Below are positions 15,547-27,380 of a stretch of 64,000 bases of DNA, piece by piece (positions within the stretch are counted from its first letter, which is position 1; each line of letters opens with the position of its first letter). Origin of the DNA: Auanema rhodensis (Eukaryota > Nematoda > Chromadorea > Rhabditida > Rhabditidae). The DNA lies in NCBI GenBank assembly GCA_964057225.1, contig OZ059897.1:7440001-7504000 (forward strand). Direction: 5' to 3'. The notes beneath the pieces are model-generated. The model was not told the origin of the DNA. It saw only the letters and a list, made by a program, of their open reading frames with translations, and did not search any database. The position numbers and the translations under genes were made by a program.

Positions 15547-15618
15547 GCCCATGTAGTATAGTGGTTAGTACCCCACGTTGTGGCCGTGGTGACACAGGTT
15601 CGATTCCTGTCATGGGCA
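15547..15618 (+). tRNA. tRNA-His (anticodon GUG)
   Basis: Complete 72-nt cloverleaf without intron. The acceptor stem GCCCATG pairs perfectly with CATGGGC (15611-15617), with A as discriminator. The anticodon arm CCACG/CGTGG encloses loop TTGTGGC, so the anticodon is GTG. The T arm contains the B box GGTTCGATTCC. A TTTT run just downstream (15623) is a pol III terminator. The extra G-1 of tRNA-His is added after transcription and is not expected in the gene. Confidence 0.97.
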
Positions 15619-17259
15619 ATTCTTTTGCTTCATTTATATTTTCTTTGAAAACGTTTTAAAATAGCCTCTGTTTTGATTTATGTGAATTTTTGATTATCTG
15701 AAATGTGTTAAACTGTAATTATTAATTAACGTTGGGAAACATTCAAAATTTGTTTAAATTCTTGAAACATTTTATTTATTTTTGACGTGATATTCTATTT
15801 TAAGCTATGTTCATCATAATCTGGTAGCACTTATTCTAAAAACAGATGTAGAAAATGTTTAATTTTTTGGTCTAAATCAAGTGGCCAAGTGCAGAGATTT
15901 GAAAACAGTTACATAAATCTATTTTAAGATAAATGTTTTTTATTGAATTCAGGAAAAATTGGTTTAATACGTTTAAATCAATTAATCAATGAATCAAATG
16001 GACTCTTGTTTCAATGCTTTTCCGAGATTGATGTTGTGAGAACCATATGGTTCAGAAAATTTTCAAAACCTGATGTTCTATATTCACATTATCTTCTAAG
16101 AAAATCCTTTCAAAAACAACTGCCCAATTTGCAAATTTCTTGGAAATTATTACCATCAGCATGTTTATGCCTAGCTTTTAGTCTGAAGCTCATTATGTGT
16201 GAAACAGTGACGTCAGCATAGTTTATGGCAATTACTAATATTCACTACATTCAGCTGGAGAACTATAAGAACAGCTACTACTAATAGGAAGGTGGATGCC
16301 GTAAATATCTGATGCTACAAGCTATGGCTGTTGATACGTCTGTTATTGCTGCTGATTTAAGTAGAAACAGGAGCAGCATTACGTTTTCACTTGCTTTCAT
16401 AGCTTGTATTTGTTTGTTTGTTTCTGTATCATGGTTGTTGCCTGAAACTGTGGTTGGTAACACATGGCCAACTTTCCAATTGAATTTTGATTAATCAATA
16501 TTCTCTGACTAAGCTAACATGTGCCATTTATAACATTTTTTGTGTTATTGAAACTTTAATTATAATTTTCATACTTATGATAGTTAGTCACATAGCTAAT
16601 CAACTAATGCAAAGAATACTATGCAAACTACCAATTTGTAGGCCATATAGCTGTCCGGATCCCTTCGTTTTGTCAAATGCATGTGGGAAGAAACACTGAG
16701 AAGCAGCTTTCTGTACTTCTGGCCGTCATTATATAGGATCCTCGTGATGTGCTTGTCGATGTGAAACATCTAGAAATGGCTTTGCTTCTGTCTGGATAAG
16801 CAAAATCTCTTTCTCATCCTTTCTCTTTAGTTGCTACAGACTGATATCTGTTATCTCAAGGCTGAGATTATGAAATAAAAAGTTTTCATCAAGTATGATC
16901 AGTTGAGTACTTCACTCTATTCCTTTCATTACGGTTCACATTTTCTTAGTTTGTCTTGTTCATATATCTCTTAATTGGTTACAAAGTATGCTGAGATGAT
17001 CAGCATTTCGATGTAAAGTCTAAGAATATCTGAAGAATCGAATGCCAAATAGATTATTTTTTTCTAATATTCTTTAAGATCCTAGAATAATCTGAAAAAT
17101 TAGTGATGCATAAAATCCATTTGATTTATTAGAAATACTCGTTGAGTGAATACTATAGATGAGGAAGAGCTTCATTCTCTTATTATGTTTCTTCTCATTC
17201 ACTTTGATTCATATCCATGTCAGGCAAATATCCATAATGCCGAGCTCAAAAATTACTCT

Positions 17260-17261
<2 letters not shown>
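15619..17261. other. Intergenic, nothing firmly recognised
   Basis: AT-rich. A 92-codon open frame at 15943-16221 has no family match I recognise and no intron partners. TGACGTCA at 16208-16215 is a perfect CREB/ATF-type palindrome, but a single copy is weak evidence. Confidence 0.45.
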
Positions 17262-17309
<48 letters not shown>

Positions 17310-17337
17310 CCTCTCTTCCTCTCTCTCTCATTCTCAA

Positions 17338-17383
<46 letters not shown>
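17262..17383 (+). repeat. (CT)n microsatellite
   Basis: About 120 bases of CT with a few CTTT/CTAT/CCT interruptions, ending about 270 bases upstream of the chemoreceptor start codon, the same placement as the tract at 9746-9873. The open frames of 89 and 140 codons here are products of the repeat. Confidence 0.98.
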
Positions 17384-17385
<2 letters not shown>

Positions 17386-17654
17386 TTTGTATATATACTA
17401 CTATGCTTTCCGTATGTTTCTCTCTTAAGCTTTCAGCCTTCTTCCAATATCTTTATTTTCAGACTCCTTGACTACGAATTTTACTCATCTCACCACAAGG
17501 ACCAACACTACAAGAATCTCTTTCTCCTCTTTTCTCAGCAAGCTGTATCTACACCTATTAATATCTAAAGAATATTCTTTGAAGATTTCTGCGCTGCCAA
17601 GCCGCGTGCTTAGTGCAATAGCCGAATAAGCTTTGCAAGCTTTTTTATCTGAAC

Positions 17655-18915
17655 ATGTCAAACAGCTCACCGCTTTTTCAAGATTCTGGCGCATCGTATG
17701 TGGTAGCACCAGAAGATCCTGTAGCATATATGTTCTATCGAGTTTTCATGGGAATTGAGCTTGTGGTTCATACTGCTTCAATGATTGTTGCTGTGTTCTT
17801 CCTCATTCAAGCAGCAAAACCTCACATAATACATGTGAATCTTCATATCATACTCTATAGTTTCATATTGACTCTAATAACAACATCAATAATCCGTATA
17901 CCCTATTGTTTTGTTGTTTTGATAGAATTACCAGAAGAAACATTGGACTATGAGTTTATTTTCAAATTGCGCGATAGCTGTATGTGTATAGGTCAGTTTT
18001 CTAAAGAATTTTACATTCTTTTACTTTTACTAATCTCTGATAAACTACTAAATTCTAATAATATTATGAATAGATAGCTATTATACAATATAAATTTCCA
18101 AAAATAAAACAAATCTACTATAAATGCATTGATTTCTGATGTGTTAGACAAGTAATTCAATCACATCTTTTCTCTTCATCTTCGAAAACTTTTCAACAAA
18201 ACCTCTACATAATGAATATCTTATCGCATTTCTTTTTTAGATTGTAAACATTTTTTTTTCCAGGAGGAATACATTTGCTTCTGATCGCAATTGAACGTCT
18301 AGTTGCTACCATTAGAGCAGATAGATATGAAGCTGAAAATCATGGCATGATTGTTCTTTCGTCGATCTCAATTTTGGTTTGTTTTATTACCTTTATTCAA
18401 ATTTTTTTCTAATTATATGCTTTTCAATGTTATAATCGTATTTTAGTGGATTATTGTTTGCTTTGTGATTTTCAAATACAAAGATGGCCCTGTATCACGT
18501 TTTCTAATTGTTGGAGCTCTAACATTCCCCATCATCTCAGCAACAGTGGTATGTATATGAAGTAAAAAAATGAAACATCTAATGGTTTTCAATACAATTT
18601 TTGCAAAAAAAACGATAAAAAGCCGGAAGAAACGGCTGTAGTCAGTTCGATCTCTTCTAAGGCTCATTTAGGTCATGTTCTTTGTTCGGACTTTGAACTA
18701 CCGAAATTGGCATAATCACCGTGGTGAACTGCCTGTTGGCCATGTGTATCAAGTAACATATTTTTATTAAAAATTGTATTAACTATACTATTATTATAGT
18801 TAAGAGAAAATGTTATAACATCACTGGCATTAAGTAAATGCTTTTTCTTCATGATTATACAAAGCATCATATGCTTGACTTCATTCGTCGGTTATGCACT
18901 TTCAAGGTTACATCC

Positions 18916-18966
<51 letters not shown>

Positions 18967-19407
18967 TCTCACTTTTTTCTTCATATATAGTTAAAGTCAA
19001 AACTATTTCCTCTCTCATTTTCAGATTCATTTATCTGAATGTATGGATGGAAAAGATTACTGGGTTCATATTTGATGTTGGAATAGCTACATGTGCATTT
19101 ACCGTTTGTTTATCTTTATCATACTATCATCCAAAACTGAAGCTTCGAATACTACGCTACTATCAGGAGAGTATGCAAAGACAAACGAAAATCAAATTTG
19201 AAAAATAACATTTCTAGCTGTCAACACTTTTTATGGTTCCGGAAAGCACATGGATGAACCTGTTGAAATAGTTGATCTAGACGGAAGGGTTGTAACGGTA
19301 AAGGTGAAAGTAGTGTTGCAGTTAGATTAATCAAACCATTCCAATCTATTTAGACTGCTGATGAAACAGCCGTTTACTTTGATCAGCTTAAAGCTGCATG
19401 GTCTTAA
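17655..19407 (+). CDS. Nematode seven-helix chemoreceptor, Sra superfamily (Sre/Srab-like)
   Basis: Eight exons: 17655-17991, 18264-18376, 18447-18548, 18672-18752, 18800-18906, 19025-19170, 19218-19297 and 19354-19407, giving 339 aa. About seven hydrophobic helices are visible. After helix III comes AIERLVAT (about 121-128) followed by RYEAENH, the E-R-x-x-A-T…YE signature of the Sra superfamily. Helix VII is followed by YHPKLKLRILRYYQ, and the tail ends with DQLKAAW. Such receptors sit in sensory cilia and signal through G proteins; the ligand is unknown. The open frame at 19025-19208 runs past the donor at 19171, but splicing there adds 44 more residues in frame. A CT tract fills the intron at 18918-18970. 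Subfamily choice between Sre and Srab is uncertain. Confidence 0.82.
18918..18970 (+). repeat. (CT)n microsatellite in an intron
   Basis: About 53 bases of CT between the fifth and sixth exons of the chemoreceptor, on the sense strand. It inflates an apparent open frame at 18894-19208. Confidence 0.97.
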
Positions 19408-19508
19408 GACATGCTTCATGCCAAATCTAACACTTAAAAACAATTGTGCCTTTCAGCTTATATTTTACTTATAAACTATTCAAGTTAAACCTTGTATTTA
19501 TATATAAA

Positions 19509-19536
19509 AATAAATAATTATATGTGTACAAATAAA
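19509..19536 (+). terminator. Two AATAAA polyadenylation signals for the chemoreceptor
   Basis: AATAAA at 19509-19514 and again at 19531-19536, 100-130 bases past the stop at 19407. The next gene converges from the other strand; a TTTATT at 19674-19679 (AATAAA on the minus strand, 35 bases past its stop) can serve it. The 306-base gap between the two stops holds only these 3' ends. Confidence 0.6.
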
Positions 19537-19713
19537 TAATTTTCGTATCTTTGATATTCAACCGATTTCATTCAATGCTTTTTCGAAAATGAAGGTGTAA
19601 AATATCACGTGAAATCATACGTCAGTGTGCAACATGTATTTTTCATTATGCTAATTAGGAAAACAAATTATTTTTTATTTTTTTTGTCGTGTAAACACTT
19701 TTTCTTCTTTTTC

Positions 19714-22649
19714 TTATAATTTGGCTTCTTCCATAATAAAATCTTCAAGATGTGGTTGGCCCGTATATTGAACTATTTTGTTATAAACTTGTTTCAATTT
19801 GGATACCTTCAATCGGTATTCCTTACCCTGAAAATGAAAAATTATGAAAAATTAACTTTTTTTCTATTATATTACCACTCTTTCTAAGCACTTCATGTCA
19901 ATCAATGTGTGGAATGTGTTCTTCATAGGATCTATGGATAAGAATGATAGGCGAATTGGAATACCAACACCTAACTCGTATCTTCGAGCAATTTCCTAAA
20001 GAAATATGAAATATATTTGTAATTTCAATCATAGAAATACTTGTTGTGCGGTTCTAATCAAGAATGGAACGCTCAAAGAATCACTTTTAGCATCTAAAAT
20101 GCTTGAAAGAACTACAGTAAACTGACAAATATATGGCTGAAAGATGAAGAATATATTCAAAGAAAAAAAAATGTTGTTATAACTAACCATTATAATATCT
20201 TTAAGTGTTTTTAAATTATTCATATTTATTACATTAATAGTATCCAGCTGTATTTGAATTATTGATGAATTTTGTAATTTCAATAGAGCTTCATCAAACA
20301 TTTTGTCTTCGTCTCCAGGAACAAAGACAAATTCTCGCTTCAAAATTTGTACAAGCTCTCTGAAAAGCTTTCTATATGTCAAAGAATATTCTTAAAAATA
20401 ATATATTACAAGTATTTCTTCTTAATATCCGAAATATTCTTCAGTCCCAGCTGAAGTATAATGGCAGCAATGTATCCAGCTTCAACAACTCCATGTATCA
20501 TCTGAATGATTGAAATAACTTTGAATTCTACAACTTAATCATGTAACTCACCACATTAGAATATGTTGTGAGAATTAGGCGTGATACTGCTCTCATCATG
20601 ATGTCTTTCTCAACATAGCCAGGTTTCTCAACAGGGAAATCTTTCAAACGCATTTGGAAATTACCTTCCATGCTCATCGGATGGAAGAGATCATCATGAA
20701 GACTGATGTAATATCTAGAAACTCAATTGAGAAATTCGAAATATTAGATGAAACACCTTAAATCTTCATCCAATGTTTTGCTAACATTAACAACAATATT
20801 CAATAGTTTAAGTACTTCTATCAAATCTTTAACTTGATAATGAATATCATAATAATGGAATATTTGGTCATCATTATGATCTAATAACTGAAAACCTATT
20901 TTTGAAACTTGAAAGCTCAAAAAACGCCTACTTTTAGCATGATTGTACATGCGATAGGCCAGACAGTGATAATGGAATTGTTATCGTTAGCTTTCACGAT
21001 CTGATGACCAAATCTGCGAATGATTTTTTTAGTGTTCTCTTCCAAAACAAATTGAGAATCAGGCTGAAACGAAACTCATTCAAGCTAATGAAGCTCAAAA
21101 TTTCAATTACCTGGCTAACAAAGCTTGATCTATACAAAGAATTTCCAAACATATCACGAAGAGAAATTGGTTCTCCAAAAGTGATGAAGCATTTTCCAAA
21201 ATTCTTTTTGAAAACATCACGTGCTTTGAATAATGCTATAACATAAGATTTAAAATTGATCAACTTGGCATCAATTCTAACCTGAAGTAGATTCTTTTGG
21301 CTTGGGAAAACCTAACAACTCATAAGCATATAAGGTTTCTTCCAGAATTTTATCGTAATTCATAGCTACAGGAACTATTGTCTGAAAAAGAATATCAATA
21401 TGATTACTGTAAAATAATTGTTGAAACTTACAAGATCAAAAATATTTCCTCTTAAATATGGTTCTAAGACGATTTGTAATAAGCCGTATTTGGGGTGAAT
21501 ACTTTTTCCAACTCGACTACGAGTACCTTCAACAAAGAATTCGACTGTTCTATCAGTATCAGTGAGATGTATTTGAACATATTCAGAGAAAACAGCCCAG
21601 TATAGTCGATCCTAAAAGAAATATGTTATAAGAAATTAACTTTAAAAACTATGATTATCTAACATTTCCAAATGATCGTCGAAGAAAGAAAGCTCCACAA
21701 CGTCGTAATACAGCACCCATAAATGGACTGTTGAGAAAGTCAGCTCCAGCAGCAATAGCCGGAAGGGGAATTTCCTGAAGAAAACGATAAAGAAGCTTTA
21801 GTATTATACTTCAAATGAACTTACATATTCAAAACAGATGAGTGATAATAATAAGAAATCTAGATATGTTCTATGAGAAGGCATAAACACTACTGAACTG
21901 GTTTTACATAATTCCCGAATCTTTCTAGCTTGTTCAGCATTCACATAAATTGAATCAAATATATCCTAAAATGAACTATTTTTTGGTTTATATATTCTTC
22001 TGATAGTACATACCCGTAGGCCAGTAGCAACAGCCCAGCCTAGTAATCTGACATAAAACAAATCGAACTTATGAGACATAATATCCAATATCTCCTCGAC
22101 TTCTGCTACAACTTCTTTTCTGGAGCATTGCCTTGTTTCTGTTTCAGCCGTTATAGCTTCCTGAAAGAATGCTTATGATGTTAACTTTCAAATGCTTTTT
22201 AGAAATTAATAAATACAGTTCCTGGCAGAAGCACATTGTGAACTTTTTGATAAGAAAAATAACTATCTATTAGAACATATACATAAGATAATGTGGTAGA
22301 TTGACTTTAACAATCATTTTCTGAAGACATTTCTCTCCGATAATCTTGATTTTACCACTAAGAATTAGAAAAGGTTATCAAAGACCAGAAAATGGTTATC
22401 AGCGAAAAGCCAGCTTTTTCCGAAAAATTATTGGAAAATTGCTAAATGTACCTGTACTCTACTTGAATTCATAACTGATTGACGGATATGCTTCAAGTCT
22501 CTATTAGTAGGATTTGGAGTTCTGAGTTTGTTAAATGGAAAATCACGTTGCTGGTATACCCATTCATATGCACTGTCATTGTGGTGATGTTGCAGCTTTT
22601 CCAGCCAGTCCTCGTAAAGAGGAAAGTTAACCTGATGACCGACAGCCAT
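19714..22649 (-). CDS. GNPAT: Dihydroxyacetone-phosphate acyltransferase (peroxisomal, ether-lipid synthesis)
   Basis: Fifteen exons, from the start: 22452-22649, 22014-22160, 21825-21965, 21664-21774, 21432-21611, 21282-21381, 21111-21235, 20932-21063, 20757-20887, 20552-20714, 20410-20501, 20188-20371, 20041-20136, 19876-19995 and 19714-19827. All phases agree and give 677 aa (human 680). It acylates dihydroxyacetone phosphate, the first step of plasmalogen synthesis. Acyltransferase motifs are intact: SHRTYLD (His146, Asp151, the HX4D site), [19 protein letters not shown] and [19 protein letters not shown]. The C-terminus is AKL, a type 1 peroxisomal signal identical to the human one. C. 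elegans acl-7 is the counterpart. A CTCCAG acceptor lies about 15 bases before the ATG. The mitochondrial GPAT branch is less likely because of the AKL end. Confidence 0.95.
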
Positions 22650-24171
22650 TGGATTTAACCTGGAGAGAATATTTTATTATTTGGAACAATGATAATAATA
22701 CATTTTTGTTGGGAAAAAGAGAAAATGAAGTAGATGAAGAAGTGATCTGAAGGATCAAATAGTTATTTAAATTCATATTTATTCATAAATATATAGATAA
22801 GGCTATTGATAACATATGCAAATTTATGTTATTCACATGTATATGCACGTGATTCATTCATCTAAAATTTGAACAGAAAATTCGAAATGAAGTTCGGTAT
22901 ATTTCGAAGTTGCAACTAATCTAATCAAGCAGTAATGATCATTGCTTTTTAGAGATTTACAAACAAAACAGCTTTAAACATGAAAAATATGTGAATATGA
23001 TGAATAAATAATTTAATAAATGAATAACATGAAGGATAACAGCCTAAGAAGGTGAATGGTCTGATGGGGTGGACGATGCAAAATATCGTGGAGGCCAGAT
23101 CGAAGAGTGTCAATCGTTGCTTATCACCACCACTCACGCCATAACCATCTGTGCATTTTGTTGGATCAACGGAAGTGTTGTTCTGTGCAAATTTTCGAAA
23201 TAACAACTGATTGAATAAAATAAATAAAATATAAAATAATAAGTAAATATTATAGTAAATAATTATAATAGATAATAAAATATATTTTCAATCATAGATA
23301 TATGAGAATCAAATATAATATTAGATGAGCATAGAGCATACCTGCATGTGCATATGCATCTTACTAAGTGAGCTTCAATGAAAATATTTCAAATTAATTA
23401 CTATTTGAGGGTCGAAGGGCAGATGGATGTACATATAGTACCTTAACAATGAATGATCCTGATATGAAAAAAGATAAGATTACAAATAGATTATAGTGAA
23501 GTTTGGAAGGACCGAATATAAAAATACAATGAATGCTTCTCTCATTTTCCTCTATTATTCAAGGAAATACATACAAGCACAGATAGGCAAATGAAACTAG
23601 ACTAGCTCATTTGTTATATTATTTGAAAGAAAGTTCTATTTTCGTTAATCGTTTTGTAGTTTAAGATTGATTAAGCTACATTGGTGCCTGGTTTCATTTA
23701 TTGTACATCATCTTTGATTCTATTTGCATGTATATAGTAATATATAAGATAAGATTACCAATTTTCATAATATATACATATATATTTACTTAAATTATAT
23801 TTAACTGAACTTAAATATTAAAAATTGCACTTACCTCACATGCCAGAATGAGAAATACAACCGCTTACGTCAGTCTGCTCATATTAGAATGAGACGTTCA
23901 CGTGTGCGTGTGCGTGACACGTAAGTTGATTAGCATAATTATACTAAAGTAAGCGATATCAGTTAAATACAAAGTATATAATGTAATCTAAAGATAACAA
24001 AATATTTATTATTATTGACATTAAAAGAATTATGTAAACATGAAAACATGACTTAAAAACTTTTTAGCAACAAAAGTTTATAATAAATAAAGAAAAATAA
24101 ATTTGTACATGTAACAATGCGATATATTCATTTTGGTTTCCAACTAACTAACTATACATATTGAATAGACT
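22650..24171. other. Intergenic with an orphan coding-like patch and an ACGT cluster
   Basis: 1.5 kb between two minus-strand genes. A minus-strand open stretch at about 23040-23200 has coding-like composition (…DPTKCTDGYGVSGGD…) but cannot be joined to a neighbour. At 23854-23925 a block contains AATACAACCGCT, TACGTCAG, ATATTAGAATGAGACG and alternating CACGTGTGCGTGTGCGTG. Otherwise AT-rich. TTTATT at 24005-24010 is a possible poly(A) signal for the gene upstream of it on the minus strand. Confidence 0.4.
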
Positions 24172-25856
24172 TTATAATCGTTTTTTACTGTCTAAGTAGA
24201 TTACTGAGAATGGTGTTAGACCTCTATTTGTGTTCTTATGAAATGATATTTTACAAAAATCTTGAATGCTATTGCTTAATTTTAAATAGCTTGCACTACG
24301 TTCTAATAAATTCCATTCATCTTCTGTTTCTAAAACTTTTGCACATTTTTCCTGAAATTTCTAATTAGGAAGAGAACTAAATTACTTTACAAACCAGTAG
24401 ATGCATCATTGATACTGAACCAACAAAACATATAATTTCTATTAAACATTCAACTTTTGAATAATTTCCTGCTCGTTCACCAGTGAACAAATTAGTTAAA
24501 AACCAATTTTTCTGTAAAACATACACGTACCAATTGAATTTGTGATGAAGCTCACCAAGATATCTCTGTAGATAGTTTCATCAGTAGCAAAGACTCGTCT
24601 ACCACTTGCTCTTTCATTGTTGGCTTCTTCTTGTAATTTATGTAAAATGAATTGTTCACATCGTTCGATAACAGTTCGAGTTTGAAATCTGATTGCACAA
24701 TGAAGTATTTCCCGAATATTTTTTTCTGTTTTAATATGGGAAAGTATAGGTATGTGTCATATTTCAATGAAAATTACCAGATAACTCATAATCCCATTCA
24801 TATAGAGCTCGAAGGAAGTGCAGTATCGATGAAGCATCTTCATATTTCAATTGAATCGTCTTAATTCCACCAGAGAAAATGTTAGAAATTTTTCGTTTAC
24901 CTACAAATTATACTTTGTATACATATAGTTTTTAGTATAGTATATGACTCACATGCTTTATCTATCATTTCTTTAAAAACAGGCGAATGATAGCATAAGC
25001 TCTGTAAGAAAAATAAGATTTTTATACTTTTAAAGATCTCGAAGTTTGTGATTGTCCTTTTGCAGAAGACTTCAAACACACGCACACACACACATACAGT
25101 TAGTTCTAAGGTTTATTGTTCTAACGCTTGGCTTGCAATACAACACGTCAAATGTTAGTTAGTTCATGTATATCATAGAGTATTCTCACTGTCAAACTCA
25201 AAGTCAAACTTACTGATTTATTAGCATATAGTGAAATACCATCAACTTCTAAAATGATATCCGCATGATTGACATATGGATCAAAGTACTTCATATCTGG
25301 TCTTCAGAATAGAATCATTTTAGATTAATTATTTTAAAGAAATATATTTTTAAACTTACAAATTATTTACTTCAATTATAGTGATTCGTAATTTGAAATA
25401 CAAAATATCAGAATGTTTTCCTTTCTTATCACCTTCCTCAATTGTGTCCAAATCTAGCAGTTTGTGATCTCGTGATCCATTTTCAAGCGAATCAGAATAA
25501 AATTCAACAATTTCACTCTAAAAAAAGAATAAAATGATAATGAACGAATAAGATGTTGTAAAATTTACTTTTAGATGAAGACGTTTAGTTGAATGATTAG
25601 ATGAGTAAGCAGTATCACATGTTATTTCAGTTTTAATGTTCCATGATTGGCTCGTTTCAACAAGTGGTACTACAGAGATTCCAACGAAATCATATTCGAA
25701 AAACGGAATCCTTTACGGAAAAAAGAAGAAAGAAAATGAAGGAAATTCTAAATAGAAAAGCAAGCATTACCAGTTGAAGAAGCAAGCAAATTTTTGTTTT
25801 TCTACTGTACAACTCTTCTCTATTAAATTGGCATGAAACGATAGATAATAGTTCAT
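24172..25856 (-). CDS. BTB/POZ-domain protein, MATH/BATH-like N-terminus
   Basis: Nine exons: 25771-25856, 25569-25710, 25360-25517, 25214-25301, 24953-25001, 24778-24900, 24556-24725, 24395-24511 and 24172-24351, giving 370 aa with consistent phases. Residues 1-130 form a beta-rich region that resembles a diverged MATH domain. Residues about 145-255 are a BTB domain: HADIILEVDG, SLYANKS, CYHSPVFKEM, an acidic helix, then ILHFLRALYEW and ILHCAIRFQT…IERCEQF. The last 100 residues are helical and unclassified. BTB proteins of this type are often substrate adaptors of Cullin-3 ubiquitin ligases; MATH would bind the substrate. The start ATG directly follows a TATTCAG acceptor, so trans-splicing leaves almost no leader. 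MATH assignment is weaker than BTB. Confidence 0.85.
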
Positions 25857-27380
25857 CTGAATATTAATTTTAAATATTTTTCTATTTAAACATTAAAAAA
25901 TATTTTTAATTAAAAATTAGATATAGTATAGATGAACGAATATGAAATCAAGAATTCTCAAGACGTGGAATAGACATGTATGTACATGTGTATATGATTC
26001 ACAACCAGACCAGCTTACACAAAACGTTGATAACAAATAACATTTGAAAAGAGAGGAAGAGAAGAAGAGTGGGACTCAGAAGGAAAGAGAGAGAGAAGGG
26101 GATACTGAGTACTGCTAGAAAAGATGAGAGAGAGTTAGAGAGGTAAAAAGAAGAAAAAAAAGATATTAAGAAGGTAATGTGAAATATTTATAAAATTATA
26201 ATGATTATAAACAACTTTGAAACTTTTATATATGATTAAAACTTACTTTTTATCTCTTCTATTCAGCATCCAAACAGTTTGATAACAAATTTTTCTCGAT
26301 GGTAATTATGTGATGATTGTTATCTTTTTTTTTAAATATTTCATCATATTCTGATGTAAATATAATTGTATGTCTTCCTTAAACTTATACATTTCTAATC
26401 ATAAATATAGAAAAAATCATTTTATTAGAAAAAAAAGTAAAAAAAAAACAATAAAATTGTATTATGTACAACATGACTAGATTTTTTCCAATGAACTTCA
26501 ATAAGTTCAAATTGAAGCATCAGCACAATAAAAACAAAAAAATGGCACAGGATATAGAGCTTTAAGCTCAAAAAAGTATAAATGCGGTAATGTAATTATG
26601 TATATTGGAAGTAAAATACATCTTAACTATCTTTTAAAGCTTTAATTTGAACGTGTGTAATAAATTTCAAGCTGTTTGAGTAAAAAAATTTACAAAAGAA
26701 AATAAAATAAAATTGAATATTAGCAATATTAATAGAATAAGATGTATTTTACAACTTTTTACTATTCTCAATAGAGCTTAAAGGGAAAGATAAAAAGGTG
26801 ATCATGTGAATTGCATCAAGGGGTGGGGGGACAAGGGGGAAAGGATTGAACTCATAAATTTTTATTTGAGGCAACATCATGAACCGAGATGAAAGTATTT
26901 TAGAAGTCTTCGAAACAAAATCTGCATAGAACTGTCATAACCGGGAAATTGAAATACGTTGTATTAGCACAAAATGAGTTGCAACTAAGTTTGTAGATAG
27001 GAAGGCATGATGAAGCTTAGACTTATAAGGGGGCATGGGAAACAAGCTGAAGGACAGAATGATCAGTGCTGTTTATAATACTGAACAATTCTGATCTATA
27101 TATCCATATAATATATAGATAAAGATTTGAATAAGAATATCTATAATCTAATTCTGATTGAAGAATCTCTAATCTATATATATATAGTACAGAGATACTT
27201 GATCTTAACTTATAAAAGTAAATTTAAATAATATGAATGGCAAATATGAAAAAGACATATATATATATGGAGAAATGAGAAAAGAGAGAGAGAAATTAAA
27301 TTTTTCCTGATTTGTTTGTAAACTGTAATTCCATTTTCATTATATTCAAATGAATATTCTATTTGAATTATATGAAAATA
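25857..27380. other. Intergenic; GA-rich tract upstream of the BTB gene
   Basis: Contains a purine-rich GA/GAA tract at about 26047-26160, some 200 bases upstream of the BTB start (CT on that gene's sense strand). A G-run patch GGGTGGGGGGACAAGGGGG lies at 26821-26839. The rest is AT-rich, probably including the 3' UTR of the gene ending at 27381. Confidence 0.5.

Noticed and set aside
15943-16221. 92-codon frame downstream of tRNA-His
   Set aside because: No recognisable domain, no introns or signals around it, and AT-driven codon content.
17146-17568. Two overlapping plus-strand frames of 89 and 140 codons
   Set aside because: Their middle parts are pure CT repeat and the flanks match nothing; the real gene starts at 17655.
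22214-22367. Possible extra GNPAT exon between the first and second exons
   Set aside because: The first and second exons already join in phase to a full-length protein of 677 aa, and the candidate frame stops or breaks phase.
26821-26845. Possible G-quadruplex
   Set aside because: Only three separated G runs of three or more are present; the fourth is GG, so a stable four-tetrad structure is not supported.
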